Notes: generated by a model not told the origin, from the letters alone. A DNA stretch of 64,000 nt from G965197715 sp965247615 (GCA_965247615.1 OZ252022.1:1674001-1738000), one strand, 5' to 3'; positions 8,717 through 17,764 are shown, counted from the stretch's first letter. A program made the numbers and translations.

Positions 8717-8773
8717 CATCAGCGACCGTGTTCTTCGCCTTGTCGAGCTCCAACAGCCGGCAAAGAAGCCGTG
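8717..8773 (-). pseudogene. Fragment duplicating the 3' end of the adjacent esterase gene
   Basis: These bases repeat 8846-8907, the last part of the neighbouring alpha/beta hydrolase (the HGFF...EFDKAKDA region around its catalytic His), with several substitutions and a one-base deletion that breaks the frame. It lies just beyond that gene's terminator-like hairpin. It is a remnant of a tandem copy or a local duplication, not a gene. Confidence 0.6.
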
Positions 8774-8799
8774 GGTGAGGTCGCCGCTACCTCACCCAC
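8771..8799 (-). terminator. Perfect 11-bp hairpin downstream of the esterase gene
   Basis: GTGGGTGAGGT and ACCTCACCCAC pair perfectly around a 7-base loop, 15 bases past the esterase stop codon. There is no T-run, so it may act as an RNA-stabilising 3' end rather than a classical terminator. Confidence 0.55.
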
Positions 8800-8813
8800 G
8801 CGCCCGCGCTCCC

Positions 8814-9734
8814 CTACCGAGCGAACGCGGCCTTGAGCGCAGCGGCAGCGTCCGCCACAGCGTCCTTCGCCTTGTCGAACTCCGACAGTCGGCCAAAGAA
8901 GCCGTGGATCAGGCCGTCGTACCGGATGCACGTCGCGGCCACACCCGCCGCCTTCAACCGTCCCGCGTAGGCCTCGCCCTCGTCGCGCAGCGGGTCGAAC
9001 TCCGCCGTCATGACCAGGGCAGGAGGGAGTCCCGACAGGTCCGTAGCCTGCAGCGGCGCTGCCAGGGGATTGCCCGCATCGGCCTCATCCGCCAGGTACT
9101 GCTGCCAGTACCACTCCATGGCGGCCCTGGTCAACCCGTAGCCGTCGCCGAACTGCCGATAGGACCCGGTGTCGAAGTTCCGGTCCGTGACAGGGTACGC
9201 CAGAAGCTGGTGGGACAGCGTCGGCCTCCCGCGATCCCGGGCAAGCAGTGCGACGGCCGCGGCCAGGTTGCCCCCCGCGCTGGCCCCACCGACGGCCACC
9301 CGGCCCCCGTCTGCGTTGAAGCTCGACGCATTCGCGGCCACCCAAGCCGTCGCCACGTAGCAGTCTTCCAACGGCTCCGGAAACTGCGCCTCCGGCGCCA
9401 GCCGGTACTCCACCGACACCACAACGCACTCCGACGCGTTGGCCAGATGCCGGCACGCCGCGTCCTGTCCGTCGATGCTGCCCACCACCCATCCACCGCC
9501 GTGAAACCACAGCACCGCCGGAAACGGTCCCGTTCCCGCCGGCGTGTAAATCCGCACCGGAATTCCGCCGCCCGTGCCCGGGACGCTGCAGTCCTCCACC
9601 TTCGCCACCTCCGGCCCGGCCTCCCGGGGCCGTGCCTCAAAGTTGATGCGTGCCTGCTCCGGCGTCAGCGTGTTCACCGGCGGCGCATTCGCCATCTGCT
9701 TCAGCACCGCTATCGCCTGCGGGTCCAGTGGCAT
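8814..9734 (-). CDS. Alpha/beta hydrolase, hormone-sensitive-lipase (esterase) family
   Basis: The 306-residue product carries the oxyanion motif HGGGW at 78-82, nucleophile Ser152 in GGASAGGN, and acid and base residues Asp247 (EFDPLRDE) and His277 (IHGFF). These are the full catalytic set of HSL/acetyl-esterase enzymes. It has no signal peptide and probably hydrolyses short acyl esters or lactones in the cytoplasm. A broken duplicate of its last 60 bases lies immediately downstream. The upstream region (9735 onward) holds no other gene of the same direction, so it appears to be transcribed alone. Confidence 0.92.
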   Translation of the reverse strand: MPLDPQAIAVLKQMANAPPVNTLTPEQARINFEARPREAGPEVAKVEDCSVPGTGGGIPVRIYTPAGTGPFPAVLWFHGGGWVVGSIDGQDAACRHLANASECVVVSVEYRLAPEAQFPEPLEDCYVATAWVAANASSFNADGGRVAVGGASAGGNLAAAVALLARDRGRPTLSHQLLAYPVTDRNFDTGSYRQFGDGYGLTRAAMEWYWQQYLADEADAGNPLAAPLQATDLSGLPPALVMTAEFDPLRDEGEAYAGRLKAAGVAATCIRYDGLIHGFFGRLSEFDKAKDAVADAAAALKAAFAR

Positions 9735-10040
9735 CCCTCACCTCCAATGGATGATGTCCGTTGGCCACCCTGAAAAAGAGCTCGTTCTTCCTGACCGAAT
9801 CCGCCGAACCCCCCCCACACCTCCCGGCTCCGCCCTGGCGCCCGGGGTTGACCCCCCACTGGTGCCCCGCCTCCCTGATGACCACCGTATGATACCATCC
9901 TGCGACGCAGCTTCACGCTCCTCACACTCACCCCCTCCCCGTAAGGACGGGTCTTGGACCCGCCCTCCCCCGCTCACGGCGTGGCCTTCGACCCAAAAGG
10001 GCAGCACAGCCTCCCATCTCCCCAACCCTCCCCCCACAAG

Positions 10041-10058
10041 GCCGTCGCGCCAGCGACC
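10041..10058 (+). repeat. Short hairpin repeat, copy 2
   Basis: GCCGTCGCGCCAGCGACC, preceded by CCCCCACAAG as in the copies at 21083 and (reverse) 49942. Confidence 0.65.
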
Positions 10059-10063
10059 GACCC

Positions 10064-10092
10064 TTGACGGCCCATTGTTGCCCCGGTAAGCT
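10064..10092 (+). promoter_or_regulatory. Sigma-70-type promoter candidate
   Basis: TTGACG, 17-base spacer, TAAGCT. The -35 box is strong and the -10 box weak. It would start RNA about 25 bases before the ATG at 10123. Confidence 0.35.
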
Positions 10093-10122
10093 GCGCGTCC
10101 ACAGCCCAAGACCGGAGAAGCC

Positions 10123-10818
10123 ATGGCCGAGCAGCCCTCCCGGGACGACGTGCTCACCGTCAGCGTCACCGGCTACCACGAGGAGCCTGGACAGGAAAAC
10201 GATCCCGGTGAGGGACTGGTCCTCGAAACAACCCGCGGCGATATCCACTGCCTCATCCACACGGCGTACGAGTCCACGGAGCTCGCCGTCGTCTGGGTCG
10301 TGGGCGCTCGCGGCGGATTTCGCGGCCCCGCCGACGGCAACCTCTACGCGCCCCTTGCCGAACGGCTGCGCGGCCAGGGTATCGTCTCCCTGCGCCCCTC
10401 CTACCGCCAACCCAACCACCTTGACGAGTGCGTCTTGGACGCACTCGCTGCGGTCTCGCTCTTGCGCCAGGGCCTGAACATCCGGCGCGTCGCCATCGTC
10501 GGCCACTCCTTCGGTGGCGCCGTAGCCATCTCCGCCGCCAGGTACACCGGCGCCATCTGCGCCGTCGCCTCTCTCTCCGGCCAGACCTACGGCGCCCAGG
10601 ACGTCGTCCTTGTCGCGCCTCGCCCCCTGCTCATCGTCCACGGCGAGGACGACACCGTCCTCCCCGTCGGTAGTGCCGATATCATCTACTCTTGGGCCTT
10701 CGAGCCCAAGGAGAAGGTCATCTACCCAGGGGCCGGCCACGGCCTCCGCGAGTGCCGCGACGACGTCTACCGCCTCCTGAGCGAGTGGCTCGTCCGCCAG
10801 CTCACGCAGGGCGCCTGA
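10123..10818 (+). CDS. Alpha/beta hydrolase, dienelactone-hydrolase/acyl-peptidase-like
   Basis: The 231-residue product has nucleophile Ser129 in GHSFGG, Asp177 in the HGEDDTVLP motif and His206 in GAGHGL. These are spaced as in small dienelactone-hydrolase or serine-aminopeptidase-like enzymes. There is no signal peptide. The ATG at 10123 follows a CGGAGAAG ribosome site. The gene converges on queA, with 19 bases between stop codons. The substrate cannot be told from sequence. Confidence 0.85.
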   Translation: MAEQPSRDDVLTVSVTGYHEEPGQENDPGEGLVLETTRGDIHCLIHTAYESTELAVVWVVGARGGFRGPADGNLYAPLAERLRGQGIVSLRPSYRQPNHLDECVLDALAAVSLLRQGLNIRRVAIVGHSFGGAVAISAARYTGAICAVASLSGQTYGAQDVVLVAPRPLLIVHGEDDTVLPVGSADIIYSWAFEPKEKVIYPGAGHGLRECRDDVYRLLSEWLVRQLTQGA

Positions 10819-10837
10819 GCGACGGGTCCGCCCCCCG

Positions 10838-11884
10838 TCAAACCACAAACATGGCGTCGCCGAAGCTGTAGAAGCGGTAGCGCTGCTCCACCGCTTCCCG
10901 GTACGCCCGCAGCACCGTCTCTCGGCCTGCGAAGGCGCTCACCAGCATTAGCAGCGTCGAGCGCGGCAGGTGGAAGTTGGTCACCAGCGCGTCCACCACC
11001 CGGAAACGGTAGCCTGGCAGGATCATCAGGTCAGCCCAGCCGGTCGTGGCCCGCAACTCCACCCCATCATCGCCGTCCATCATCTGCGCCGCCGACTCAA
11101 GCAGCCGCACCGGCGTCGTGCCCACGCTTACAACCCGCCGGCCGGACGCCTTGGCCCGGTTCACGGCGTCCGCGGCGTCCTGCCCCAGCTCGAAGTACTC
11201 GGTCCCCAGTGGGTGTTTTCGCGGGTCCTCTGTGCGCACGGGCCGAAACGTGAACGCCCCCACGTGCAGCGTCACGAACGCCGTCTCTGCCCCCATCTCC
11301 CGCGCCCGGGACAGCAGGTCCCATGTGAAGTGCAGCCCCGCCGTCGGCGCCGCCGCGCTGCCCGGCGAGCGCGCGTACACCGTCTGGTACCGCTCCGGGT
11401 CCCCCAGGGGCGACTTGATGTAGGGCGGGAGCGGCGCCTTCCCCGCCCTGGCCAGTGCACCCTCGTCCTCCACCCGCACGATGCGAGCGCCGTCCGCCTC
11501 CGCGCCGATGACCTCGGCCGTCAGCGCCGCGCCGTTTCCCTCCAGGACCAGCCGCCTTCCGGGCCGCAGCGCACGGCTCGGCCTGCCCAGGCATTGCCAG
11601 ATCCCCTCCTCCAGGCGGTGAAGCAGGAGCAGTTCGACGGGCCTTCCCGTGTCTTCCCCGCGCCCAAACACGCGCGCGGCGATGACCCGGCTATCGTTGA
11701 AGACCAGGACGTCGCCGGGCCGCAGGTGCTCGGTGATCTCGGAGAATCGACGGCGGTGCGTCATGCGCCCCGTCGCCCGCTCCAGCACCAGGAGCCGCGA
11801 CGCGTCGCGTTGTGCCACCGGCGTCTGAGCGATGAGCTCCTGTGGCAGTGCGTAGTCGAAGTCGGCGGTGCTCAGGTCAGCCAC
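10838..11884 (-). CDS. queA: S-adenosylmethionine:tRNA ribosyltransferase-isomerase
   Basis: The 348-residue product matches QueA in length and throughout. It begins DFDYALPQELIAQTP, contains the RDASRLLVL block, and has the conserved PTAGLHFT and VSVGTT segments and the C-terminal FYSFGDAM motif. QueA moves the ribosyl part of SAM onto preQ1 in tRNA anticodon position 34, giving epoxyqueuosine. It follows folD by 31 bases on the same strand, so the two are probably co-transcribed. The queuosine-precursor transporter at 39.0 kb belongs to the same pathway. Confidence 0.97.
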   Translation of the reverse strand: MADLSTADFDYALPQELIAQTPVAQRDASRLLVLERATGRMTHRRRFSEITEHLRPGDVLVFNDSRVIAARVFGRGEDTGRPVELLLLHRLEEGIWQCLGRPSRALRPGRRLVLEGNGAALTAEVIGAEADGARIVRVEDEGALARAGKAPLPPYIKSPLGDPERYQTVYARSPGSAAAPTAGLHFTWDLLSRAREMGAETAFVTLHVGAFTFRPVRTEDPRKHPLGTEYFELGQDAADAVNRAKASGRRVVSVGTTPVRLLESAAQMMDGDDGVELRATTGWADLMILPGYRFRVVDALVTNFHLPRSTLLMLVSAFAGRETVLRAYREAVEQRYRFYSFGDAMFVV

Positions 11885-11915
11885 AGGACCGCCGTAACAA
11901 GGGCTTCAGCGCAGG

Positions 11916-12809
11916 CTAGACGGCCGCGCCCGCCACGCGGCGGGCCGCCGTGAGCGTGTTCTGGAGCAGCATCGCGATGGTCATCGGCCCCACGCCGCCG
12001 GGCACCGGCGTAATCGCCTCCGCCACCTCGCACACGCCATCGAAGTCCACGTCCCCCACCAGCCGGTACCCCCGCTGCGACGACGCGTCCTCCACCCGGT
12101 TGATTCCCACGTCAATGACAACCACCCCGGGCTTCACCATCTCCGCTGTGATGGCCGCCGGGCGTCCCGCCGCCACCACCAGGATATCGGCTGTGCGTGT
12201 TATGTCAGCAATATCCCGCGTACCCGTATGGCACACCGTCACCGTTGCGTTTGCCCCGGCCGCCTTCTGCATCAGCAGAATGGATGCGGGTTTGCCCACA
12301 ATGTTGCTCCGTCCGCACACCACCGCATGCTGCCCGCCGGGGTCGTAGCCACTGCGGAGGAGCAGCTGCTGGATACCCGCAGGCGTCGCGGGCACAAAGA
12401 CGGGCGAACCCCCCACCAGGCGCCCCACGTTGAAGGGGTGCAGCCCATCTACGTCCTTCTCCGGCCTCATGGCCGCAATGACCCTCCGCTCGTCGATCTG
12501 CGGCGGTAGCGGGAGTTGCACCAGGATGCCGTGGAAGCGCCCGTCGGCGTTTAGCCGACCGACCAGCTCCAAGAGCTCGTCCTGGCTGGTCTCCTGCGAA
12601 AGATGAAAGGTCTCCGAGTCGATGCCCGCCTCGGCGCACGCCCGGCCCTTGTTGCGCACGTACACCGCCGATGCTGCATCGCCGCCAACCAAGACGGCTG
12701 CCAGGCCCGGCGTGACGCCGCTCCCGGCTTTGAGCTCCTCCACCCCTGCGGCCACCTCCGCCCGCACCTCCTTCGCGATGCGGACCCCGTCGATGATGTT
12801 GGCGCTCAT
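11916..12809 (-). CDS. folD: Bifunctional methylenetetrahydrofolate dehydrogenase/cyclohydrolase
   Basis: The 297-residue product has the FolD signatures YVRNKGRACAEAGI (catalytic Lys), LPLPPQID, PEKDVDGLHPFNVG and CGRSNIVGKPAS (NADP site), followed by the C-terminal PVPGGVGPMTIAML motif. It interconverts methylene-, methenyl- and 10-formyl-tetrahydrofolate for purine and Met-tRNA formylation. It is the first gene of a probable folD-queA unit and is divergent from rpsO across a 256-base region. Confidence 0.97.
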   Translation of the reverse strand: MSANIIDGVRIAKEVRAEVAAGVEELKAGSGVTPGLAAVLVGGDAASAVYVRNKGRACAEAGIDSETFHLSQETSQDELLELVGRLNADGRFHGILVQLPLPPQIDERRVIAAMRPEKDVDGLHPFNVGRLVGGSPVFVPATPAGIQQLLLRSGYDPGGQHAVVCGRSNIVGKPASILLMQKAAGANATVTVCHTGTRDIADITRTADILVVAAGRPAAITAEMVKPGVVVIDVGINRVEDASSQRGYRLVGDVDFDGVCEVAEAITPVPGGVGPMTIAMLLQNTLTAARRVAGAAV

Positions 12810-13014
12810 CTGCTCCTTCCGCCGTTGGCCTTCGCGCCCCCGGCGCGACGCTGCTAGCTTCCCATTCAGCCTCGCTGCGTGTCAAGAGAGCATGCGTGTC
12901 AAGGGAGCAGCGGCCCCCGCCCGCAGGCCCGCCCTCTCGCGCATGCCGCGAGGACCCCGCCGCAGCCCGGTTCGGGAGCGTGCATCCCGCTTTCCATATG
13001 CCCCGCGCCCATGC

Positions 13015-13020
13015 TATAAT
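13015..13020 (+). promoter_or_regulatory. -10 box (TATAAT) upstream of rpsO
   Basis: Perfect TATAAT 46 bases before the proposed rpsO start; the -35 region (around 12992, TTCCAT) is weak. It probably drives rpsO and, past the attenuator-like hairpin, pnp. Confidence 0.5.
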
Positions 13021-13065
13021 GTGCAACAGCTAGAAACAAGAGAAAAGCGAACTCGCGAGGTAAGG

Positions 13066-13329
13066 TTGGAGACGGAGCAGACCCAAGAAGTTGTCAAAGA
13101 GTATCAGAAGCACCCCACAGACACAGGTTCCACGGAAGTCCAGATAGCGCTCCTCACCGGTCAGATTCAGCATGTGGCAGAGCACCTGCGCACCCACCAC
13201 AAAGACACCCAAGCGCGCCGAGGTCTCTTGGCCCAAGTGAGCCGCCGCCGTAGCCTATTGGCCTACCTCGCGCGGGAGAATGCCGCGTCATATCGGGCTC
13301 TCCTGCCTAGGCTGGGACTCCGCAGATAG
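13066..13329 (+). CDS. rpsO: 30S ribosomal protein S15
   Basis: The 87-residue product is full-length S15. It contains VVKEYQKHPTDTGSTEVQIA, LTGQIQHVAEHLRTHHKD and the RRSLLAYL block. No ATG fits: a TTG at 13066, just after an AGGTAAGG stretch, gives the expected family length, so a TTG start is proposed. S15 binds 16S rRNA and in many bacteria represses its own translation. It is followed by a terminator-like hairpin and then pnp, the classical rpsO-pnp pairing. Confidence 0.95.
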   Translation: METEQTQEVVKEYQKHPTDTGSTEVQIALLTGQIQHVAEHLRTHHKDTQARRGLLAQVSRRRSLLAYLARENAASYRALLPRLGLRR

Positions 13330-13358
13330 CACCCCCGCCGCGGGGTGCTGCCCTTTTT
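13328..13358 (+). terminator. Rho-independent terminator/attenuator between rpsO and pnp
   Basis: AGCACCCC pairs with GGGGTGCT around a 6-base loop, followed by GCCC and five T. It begins at the rpsO stop codon, so read-through would set the pnp level. Confidence 0.75.
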
Positions 13359-13389
13359 CGGTGGGGTAGATGTAGAAGAGGTTTATCTA

Positions 13390-15654
13390 ATGCGACGTGT
13401 ATTCCAACGTGAAATCGGTGGCCGTGATCTGAGCCTGGAGACTGATTGGCTCGCCGGCCAAGCTTCCGGCGCCGTCGTCGTCCGCTACGGCGATAATGTG
13501 GTCCTCGTCACTGTTTGTATGGCGGCTCCCAGGGAGGGCATAGACTTCTTCCCCCTGACCGTCGAGATTGAGGAGCGCCACTACGCCGCCGGCAAGATCC
13601 CCGGCAGCTTTTTCCGGCGCGAGGGCCGTCCCACCCTCGACGCTACCCTCACAGCACGGCTCACGGACCGGCCCATTAGGCCCCTGTTCCCGGAGGGCTT
13701 CCGCAATGAGGTCCAGATCATCTGCACTATCCTGTCCGTGGACCAGGTGAACCCCCCGGATGTCCTGTGCATCATCGGCGCCTCGGCGGCGCTGTCCATC
13801 TCCCCCATCCCTTTCGAAGGACCCATCGCCAGCTGCCGAATAGGCAGCCTCAACGGTCAGCTCATCGTCAACCCCACCTTCGACCAGATGGAGACGGGCG
13901 ACTTGGAGTTGGTCGTCGCCGGGACTAGGGACGCCGTCGTCATGGTTGAAGCCGGCGCCAACGAAGCCTCCGAGTCCCTTATGCTCCAGGCACTGGAGCT
14001 CGGCCAAGTCACCAACGCCGCGATCGTTTCCCTCATAGGAGAGGTCGTCCAGGCCGTCGGTCAGCCCAAGGTAGCAGTCGTGCCGCCCGCGAAACCCGCC
14101 GCAGAGGTGGAGCAACAGGTCATGCGGCTGCTTAACGGCCGCCTGGAAAGCGTCGTCTTCTCCGGCAAGGAGAAGGGCGAGCGTGACAACGACCTGTCGC
14201 TGCTCCAAAAAGAGGTTCTCGGCGCTCTCGATGAGGGCGTCAACCCCAAGGAAGCCAAGCAAGCCATTGAGGCCATGGTCGTCCACGAGTTCCGCAGCGG
14301 CGTCTTGGAGCGCGGCATCCGGCCCGACGGGCGCAACTCCAAGGAGGTCCGTCCCATCACCTGCGAGGTTGGCGTCCTGCCCCGGGCCCACGGCACGGGC
14401 CTCTTCACCCGCGGGCAGACACAGATCCTCAGCGTCGCCACCGTCGCCTCCCTGGCTGCCCAGCAGAAGCTGGACACCCTCAGCCCCATTGAACAGCAGC
14501 GCTACCTCCACCACTACAACTTCCCGCCATACTCCGTCGGCGAGGTCCGCCGCGTCGGCTCCGCCGGACGCCGCGAGCTCGGCCACGGCGCCTTGGCCGG
14601 CCGCGCCCTCGAGCCACTCCTCCCCAGCAAGGAGGAGTTCCCCTACACCATCCGCGTCGTCTCGGAAGCCCTCAGCTCCAATGGCAGCACCTCCATGGGC
14701 AGCGTCTGCGGGAGCACCATGGCCCTCATGGACGCCGGCGTGCCCCTCAAAAAGCCCGTGGCCGGCGTCGCCATGGGGCTCATCCTCGGCGAAGACGGCC
14801 TTCACGCCATCCTCACGGACATCCAGGGCCTGGAAGACCACATTGGAGACATGGACTTCAAGGTCGCCGGCACCGCCGATGGCATTACCGCCCTTCAGAT
14901 GGACATCAAGGTCAAGGGCATCACCCAACAGATCATGCAGGCCGCCCTCGAGCAGGCCAAGGAAGCCCGCTTCCACATCCTCGGCAAGCTCCGTGAGGCC
15001 ATCACCGAGGCTCGCCCCAGCCTGAGCCCCTACGCCCCCCAGATAGAGCGCATCAAGATTCCCGTCGAGAAGATCGGCGCCGTCATCGGCCCCGGCGGCA
15101 AGATGGTGCGCTCCATCATCGAAGAGACCGGCGCCACCGTCGATGTGGAGGACGACGGCACGGTCTACATCGGCTCCCCCAACGGAGAGTCGCTCCGCAA
15201 GGCCAAGGCCCGTATCGAGAGTCTCACCAAGGAGATCGAGATCGGCGCCGTCTACACCGGCAAGGTCACCCGCGTCACCTCCTTCGGCGCCTTTGTCGAA
15301 ATCACCCCGGGCAAGGACGGCCTCATCCGCATCCCCGATCTCTCAGTCGAGCCCGTCCAACGCGTCGAAGACGCCGTCGACGTTGGCGACGAGGTCACTG
15401 CCATGGTCATCGAAGTAGACCACATGGGACGCGTCAACATGTCCAGGCGGGCCGTCCTCCAGGGCCTCGACGTCGCCGCTGCAGTCCGCGAGAACGCGGA
15501 GGCCCGCGGCGCGCCACCCCGCCGTGAAGGCAGGCCAGGCCCCGGCGGCCCCCCGCGCTCCTTCGGCCCGCGACCCCCGGGGCCGCCGCGCGGCAACGGC
15601 AGGCCTGGGTTCGGCCCGCGGCCGGACGGCCCGCCCCCCAGAGGCCGGTGGTAG
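13390..15654 (+). CDS. pnp: Polyribonucleotide nucleotidyltransferase (PNPase)
   Basis: The 754-residue product has the full PNPase order: RNase PH domain 1 (about 10-215), the linker helical domain, RNase PH domain 2 (about 310-535), a KH domain with GPGGK at about 567, and an S1 domain beginning about 617 (GKVTRVTSFGAFVEI). The last 55 residues are a Gly/Pro/Arg-rich tail of the sort that binds RNA. It degrades RNA 3' to 5' using phosphate. The ATG at 13390 is chosen because earlier in-frame ATG codons precede the conserved MRRVFQREIGG start. dapB starts 4 bases after its stop. Confidence 0.97.
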   Translation: MRRVFQREIGGRDLSLETDWLAGQASGAVVVRYGDNVVLVTVCMAAPREGIDFFPLTVEIEERHYAAGKIPGSFFRREGRPTLDATLTARLTDRPIRPLFPEGFRNEVQIICTILSVDQVNPPDVLCIIGASAALSISPIPFEGPIASCRIGSLNGQLIVNPTFDQMETGDLELVVAGTRDAVVMVEAGANEASESLMLQALELGQVTNAAIVSLIGEVVQAVGQPKVAVVPPAKPAAEVEQQVMRLLNGRLESVVFSGKEKGERDNDLSLLQKEVLGALDEGVNPKEAKQAIEAMVVHEFRSGVLERGIRPDGRNSKEVRPITCEVGVLPRAHGTGLFTRGQTQILSVATVASLAAQQKLDTLSPIEQQRYLHHYNFPPYSVGEVRRVGSAGRRELGHGALAGRALEPLLPSKEEFPYTIRVVSEALSSNGSTSMGSVCGSTMALMDAGVPLKKPVAGVAMGLILGEDGLHAILTDIQGLEDHIGDMDFKVAGTADGITALQMDIKVKGITQQIMQAALEQAKEARFHILGKLREAITEARPSLSPYAPQIERIKIPVEKIGAVIGPGGKMVRSIIEETGATVDVEDDGTVYIGSPNGESLRKAKARIESLTKEIEIGAVYTGKVTRVTSFGAFVEITPGKDGLIRIPDLSVEPVQRVEDAVDVGDEVTAMVIEVDHMGRVNMSRRAVLQGLDVAAAVRENAEARGAPPRREGRPGPGGPPRSFGPRPPGPPRGNGRPGFGPRPDGPPPRGRW

Positions 15655-15657
15655 ATC

Positions 15658-16479
15658 GTGGCCGCGCAGCAGCCGCTGGGCGCCCCCCAGCGTGTCCTCA
15701 TCCACGGCGTCTTGGGGCGCATGGGACAAGTGATTCTTCACGCTGTCTCCAGCGCCCCGGACATGGTTCCCGTCGGGGGCGTTGACGCCCTGGCCGACCA
15801 GAGCTCCCTCTCACTCCCCGGCGGCGCCTCCATCCCCCTCTCCACGGACCTCGACGCGGTCATCGACGCCTCCCATCCCCAGGTCATGGTCGACTTCACC
15901 ATCGCAAGCGCCTCGGCCCCGGGCGTCAAGCGCGGCATCGCCCGCGGCCTCCACCAGGTCATCGGCACCACGGGGCTCTCCGAGGCCGACCTGCAGGAGT
16001 TCGACCGCATGGGAAACGGGAAGGGCGTCGGCGTCTTCGTAGCCCCCAACTTCGCCCTTGGCGCCGTGCTTCTGATTCACCAGGCCAGGGCCCTCGCCCG
16101 CTACTTTGACTATGCCGAGGTCATTGAAGCCCACCACGAGACTAAGATCGACGCTCCCTCCGGCACTGCCCTCGCTATCGCGCGCGCCCTCGTGGAAGGG
16201 CACGGCGGCCCCTTCCGCCACAACCTCCCCGAAAAAGAGCCCGCTCCCGGTGCCCGTGGCGCGGAGCATCAGGGCGTCAGTATCCACGCCCAGCGCATGC
16301 CCGGCCGCCTCGCTCACCATGAGGTGCTCCTCGGCGCCGAGGGCCAGACCCTCTCCCTCCGACACGACACCGTCGGCCGCGAATGCTACGTCCCCGGCGT
16401 CCTGACCGCCATCCGGGAGGTGGTACAATATCAGGGCTTGGTGCTGGGGCTGGACAAGCTCTTGGGGCTCCAGTCGTAG
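15658..16479 (+). CDS. dapB: 4-hydroxy-tetrahydrodipicolinate reductase
   Basis: The 273-residue product has the N-terminal nucleotide site GVLGRMG (17-23), the GTTG substrate loop, and the catalytic motif EAHHETKIDAPSGTA with His159 and Lys163. It reduces the DapA product in the diaminopimelate/lysine pathway using NAD(P)H. A GTG start 4 bases after the pnp stop implies translational coupling, an uncommon pairing of RNA decay with amino-acid synthesis. asd and dapA follow on the same strand. Confidence 0.95.
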   Translation: MAAQQPLGAPQRVLIHGVLGRMGQVILHAVSSAPDMVPVGGVDALADQSSLSLPGGASIPLSTDLDAVIDASHPQVMVDFTIASASAPGVKRGIARGLHQVIGTTGLSEADLQEFDRMGNGKGVGVFVAPNFALGAVLLIHQARALARYFDYAEVIEAHHETKIDAPSGTALAIARALVEGHGGPFRHNLPEKEPAPGARGAEHQGVSIHAQRMPGRLAHHEVLLGAEGQTLSLRHDTVGRECYVPGVLTAIREVVQYQGLVLGLDKLLGLQS

Positions 16480-16485
16480 GAGCCC
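16465..16485 (+). other. Hairpin across the dapB stop codon
   Basis: GGGCTCC and GGAGCCC pair perfectly around a 7-base loop containing the end of dapB. There is no T-run; it may stabilise the 3' end or be incidental. Confidence 0.35.
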
Positions 16486-16587
16486 GACCGGGCCCGGACG
16501 ATGGGTGTTCTATTCTCCTGGGCCTGCAAAAGATCCCATCGGCGTCCCCACGCGTCCGCAAGAACACGACGGTAACGTAGAGCAGCC

Positions 16588-16610
16588 CCAGGGGTTCACG
16601 ATTCCCCTGG
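16588..16610 (+). other. Hairpin in the asd leader
   Basis: CCAGGGG and CCCCTGG pair perfectly around 9 bases, 30 bases before the asd start. It is a possible RNA-level control element or processing site. Confidence 0.35.
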
Positions 16611-16639
16611 CAGAGTCTTGAATCAAAAGGGGAGGTGGC

Positions 16640-17680
16640 ATGGGAGCGCCCAGCATTGCCGTTGTCGGGGCCACCGGCGCAGTCGGTGAGGTCTTTCTCA
16701 GCATCCTGGAGCAGCGGGGATTCCCCTTCTCGTCCATCCGCCTGTTCGCCTCCGAACGCTCGGTAGGCAAGCGCATCACCGTCGCTGGCCAGGAGCACGT
16801 CGTCGAGACCGTCGGCGAAGGCGCCTTCGACAACACGGACGTCGTCTTCATCTCCGCCAGCGGTGCCGTCAGCCGGGCCCTGGCGCCCGTCGCCGCCGCC
16901 TCCGGCGCACTCGTCATCGACGACAGCTCTGTCTTTCGTATGGAACCCAGCGTCCCCCTCATCGTGCCGGAGGTCAACGCCGGGGATCTGGAGGACCACC
17001 GGGGCATCGTCTCCATTCCCAACTGCTCCACTACGCCACTGGTCATGTGCCTCTACCCCCTTCACCTCGTCAACCCCATAAGGCGCATCGTCGTGGATAC
17101 GTACCAGTCCGTCTCCGGCACCGGCCGGGCCGCCGTGGAGGAGCTGCGCGGGCAGTCGGAGAACCTCCTCCAGGGCCTCCCCATCTCCCGAAGCGTGTAC
17201 CCCCACCAGATCGCCTTCAACGCCTTCCCCCACATCGAGCCGTTCCAGGACAACGGCTACACCAACGAAGAAATGAAGATGCGCAATGAAACGCGCAAGA
17301 TCATGCACGCCCCGGACCTCGCCGTGTCCGCCACCTGCGTGCGCATCCCTGTCTACGTCTCCCACAGCGAGGCCCTTCACGTGGAGTTCACCCATCCCAT
17401 CTCCCCGCATGAAGCCCGCGAGCTCATGGCCGCCTTCCCCGGCGTGCACGTCCAGGACGACCTCGACAGCAACACGTACCCCATGCCCTGGGAGGCCGCA
17501 GGCAACGACGAGGTCTACGTCGGTCGCGTCCGCCAGGATATCTCCATCCCCAACGGCCTCGCTATGTGGATCGTTTCGGACAACCTCCGCAAGGGCGCGG
17601 CGTTGAACGCCCTCCAGATTGCGGAGGAGGCCGTGAGCCGGGAGCTGGTGCACCCTCGTCAGACAGCAGGCGCCGGCTAG
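16640..17680 (+). CDS. asd: Aspartate-semialdehyde dehydrogenase
   Basis: The 346-residue product has the NADP site GATGAVGEVF at 10-19, active-site Cys129 in SIPNCSTTPLV and base His242 (VYVSHSEALHVEF). These are the complete catalytic set of bacterial ASADH. It makes aspartate semialdehyde for lysine, threonine and methionine synthesis. The ATG has an AGGGGAGGTGG ribosome site. It lies between dapB and dapA in the same direction, with a leader hairpin upstream. Confidence 0.96.
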   Translation: MGAPSIAVVGATGAVGEVFLSILEQRGFPFSSIRLFASERSVGKRITVAGQEHVVETVGEGAFDNTDVVFISASGAVSRALAPVAAASGALVIDDSSVFRMEPSVPLIVPEVNAGDLEDHRGIVSIPNCSTTPLVMCLYPLHLVNPIRRIVVDTYQSVSGTGRAAVEELRGQSENLLQGLPISRSVYPHQIAFNAFPHIEPFQDNGYTNEEMKMRNETRKIMHAPDLAVSATCVRIPVYVSHSEALHVEFTHPISPHEARELMAAFPGVHVQDDLDSNTYPMPWEAAGNDEVYVGRVRQDISIPNGLAMWIVSDNLRKGAALNALQIAEEAVSRELVHPRQTAGAG

Positions 17681-17764
17681 TCGTTTCCCGCAAGCCGTCC
17701 GACCTCAGCTTGTGCGGCGCCGGACGGCCGTCCCCCATCCGAAGGCGCAGTGAGGAGGCAGAGG

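Larger units (their letters stand above)
9735..10122. other. Divergent intergenic region with hairpin repeat
   Basis: 388 bases between the divergently transcribed esterase and the next hydrolase. It is C-rich, with several CCCCC tracts, one copy of the short hairpin repeat (10041) and a promoter candidate (10064) for the rightward gene. No coding sequence is supported. Confidence 0.6.

Noticed and set aside
8643..9773. 376-codon Arg/His-rich open frame on the plus strand
   Set aside because: Antisense to the esterase with its complete catalytic triad.
13387..14976. 529-codon open frame on the minus strand
   Set aside because: It lies entirely opposite pnp; the protein is low complexity and the open frame follows from C-ending codons on the coding strand.
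16277..17653. 458-codon open frame on the minus strand
   Set aside because: Opposite asd and the end of dapB, both certain genes.
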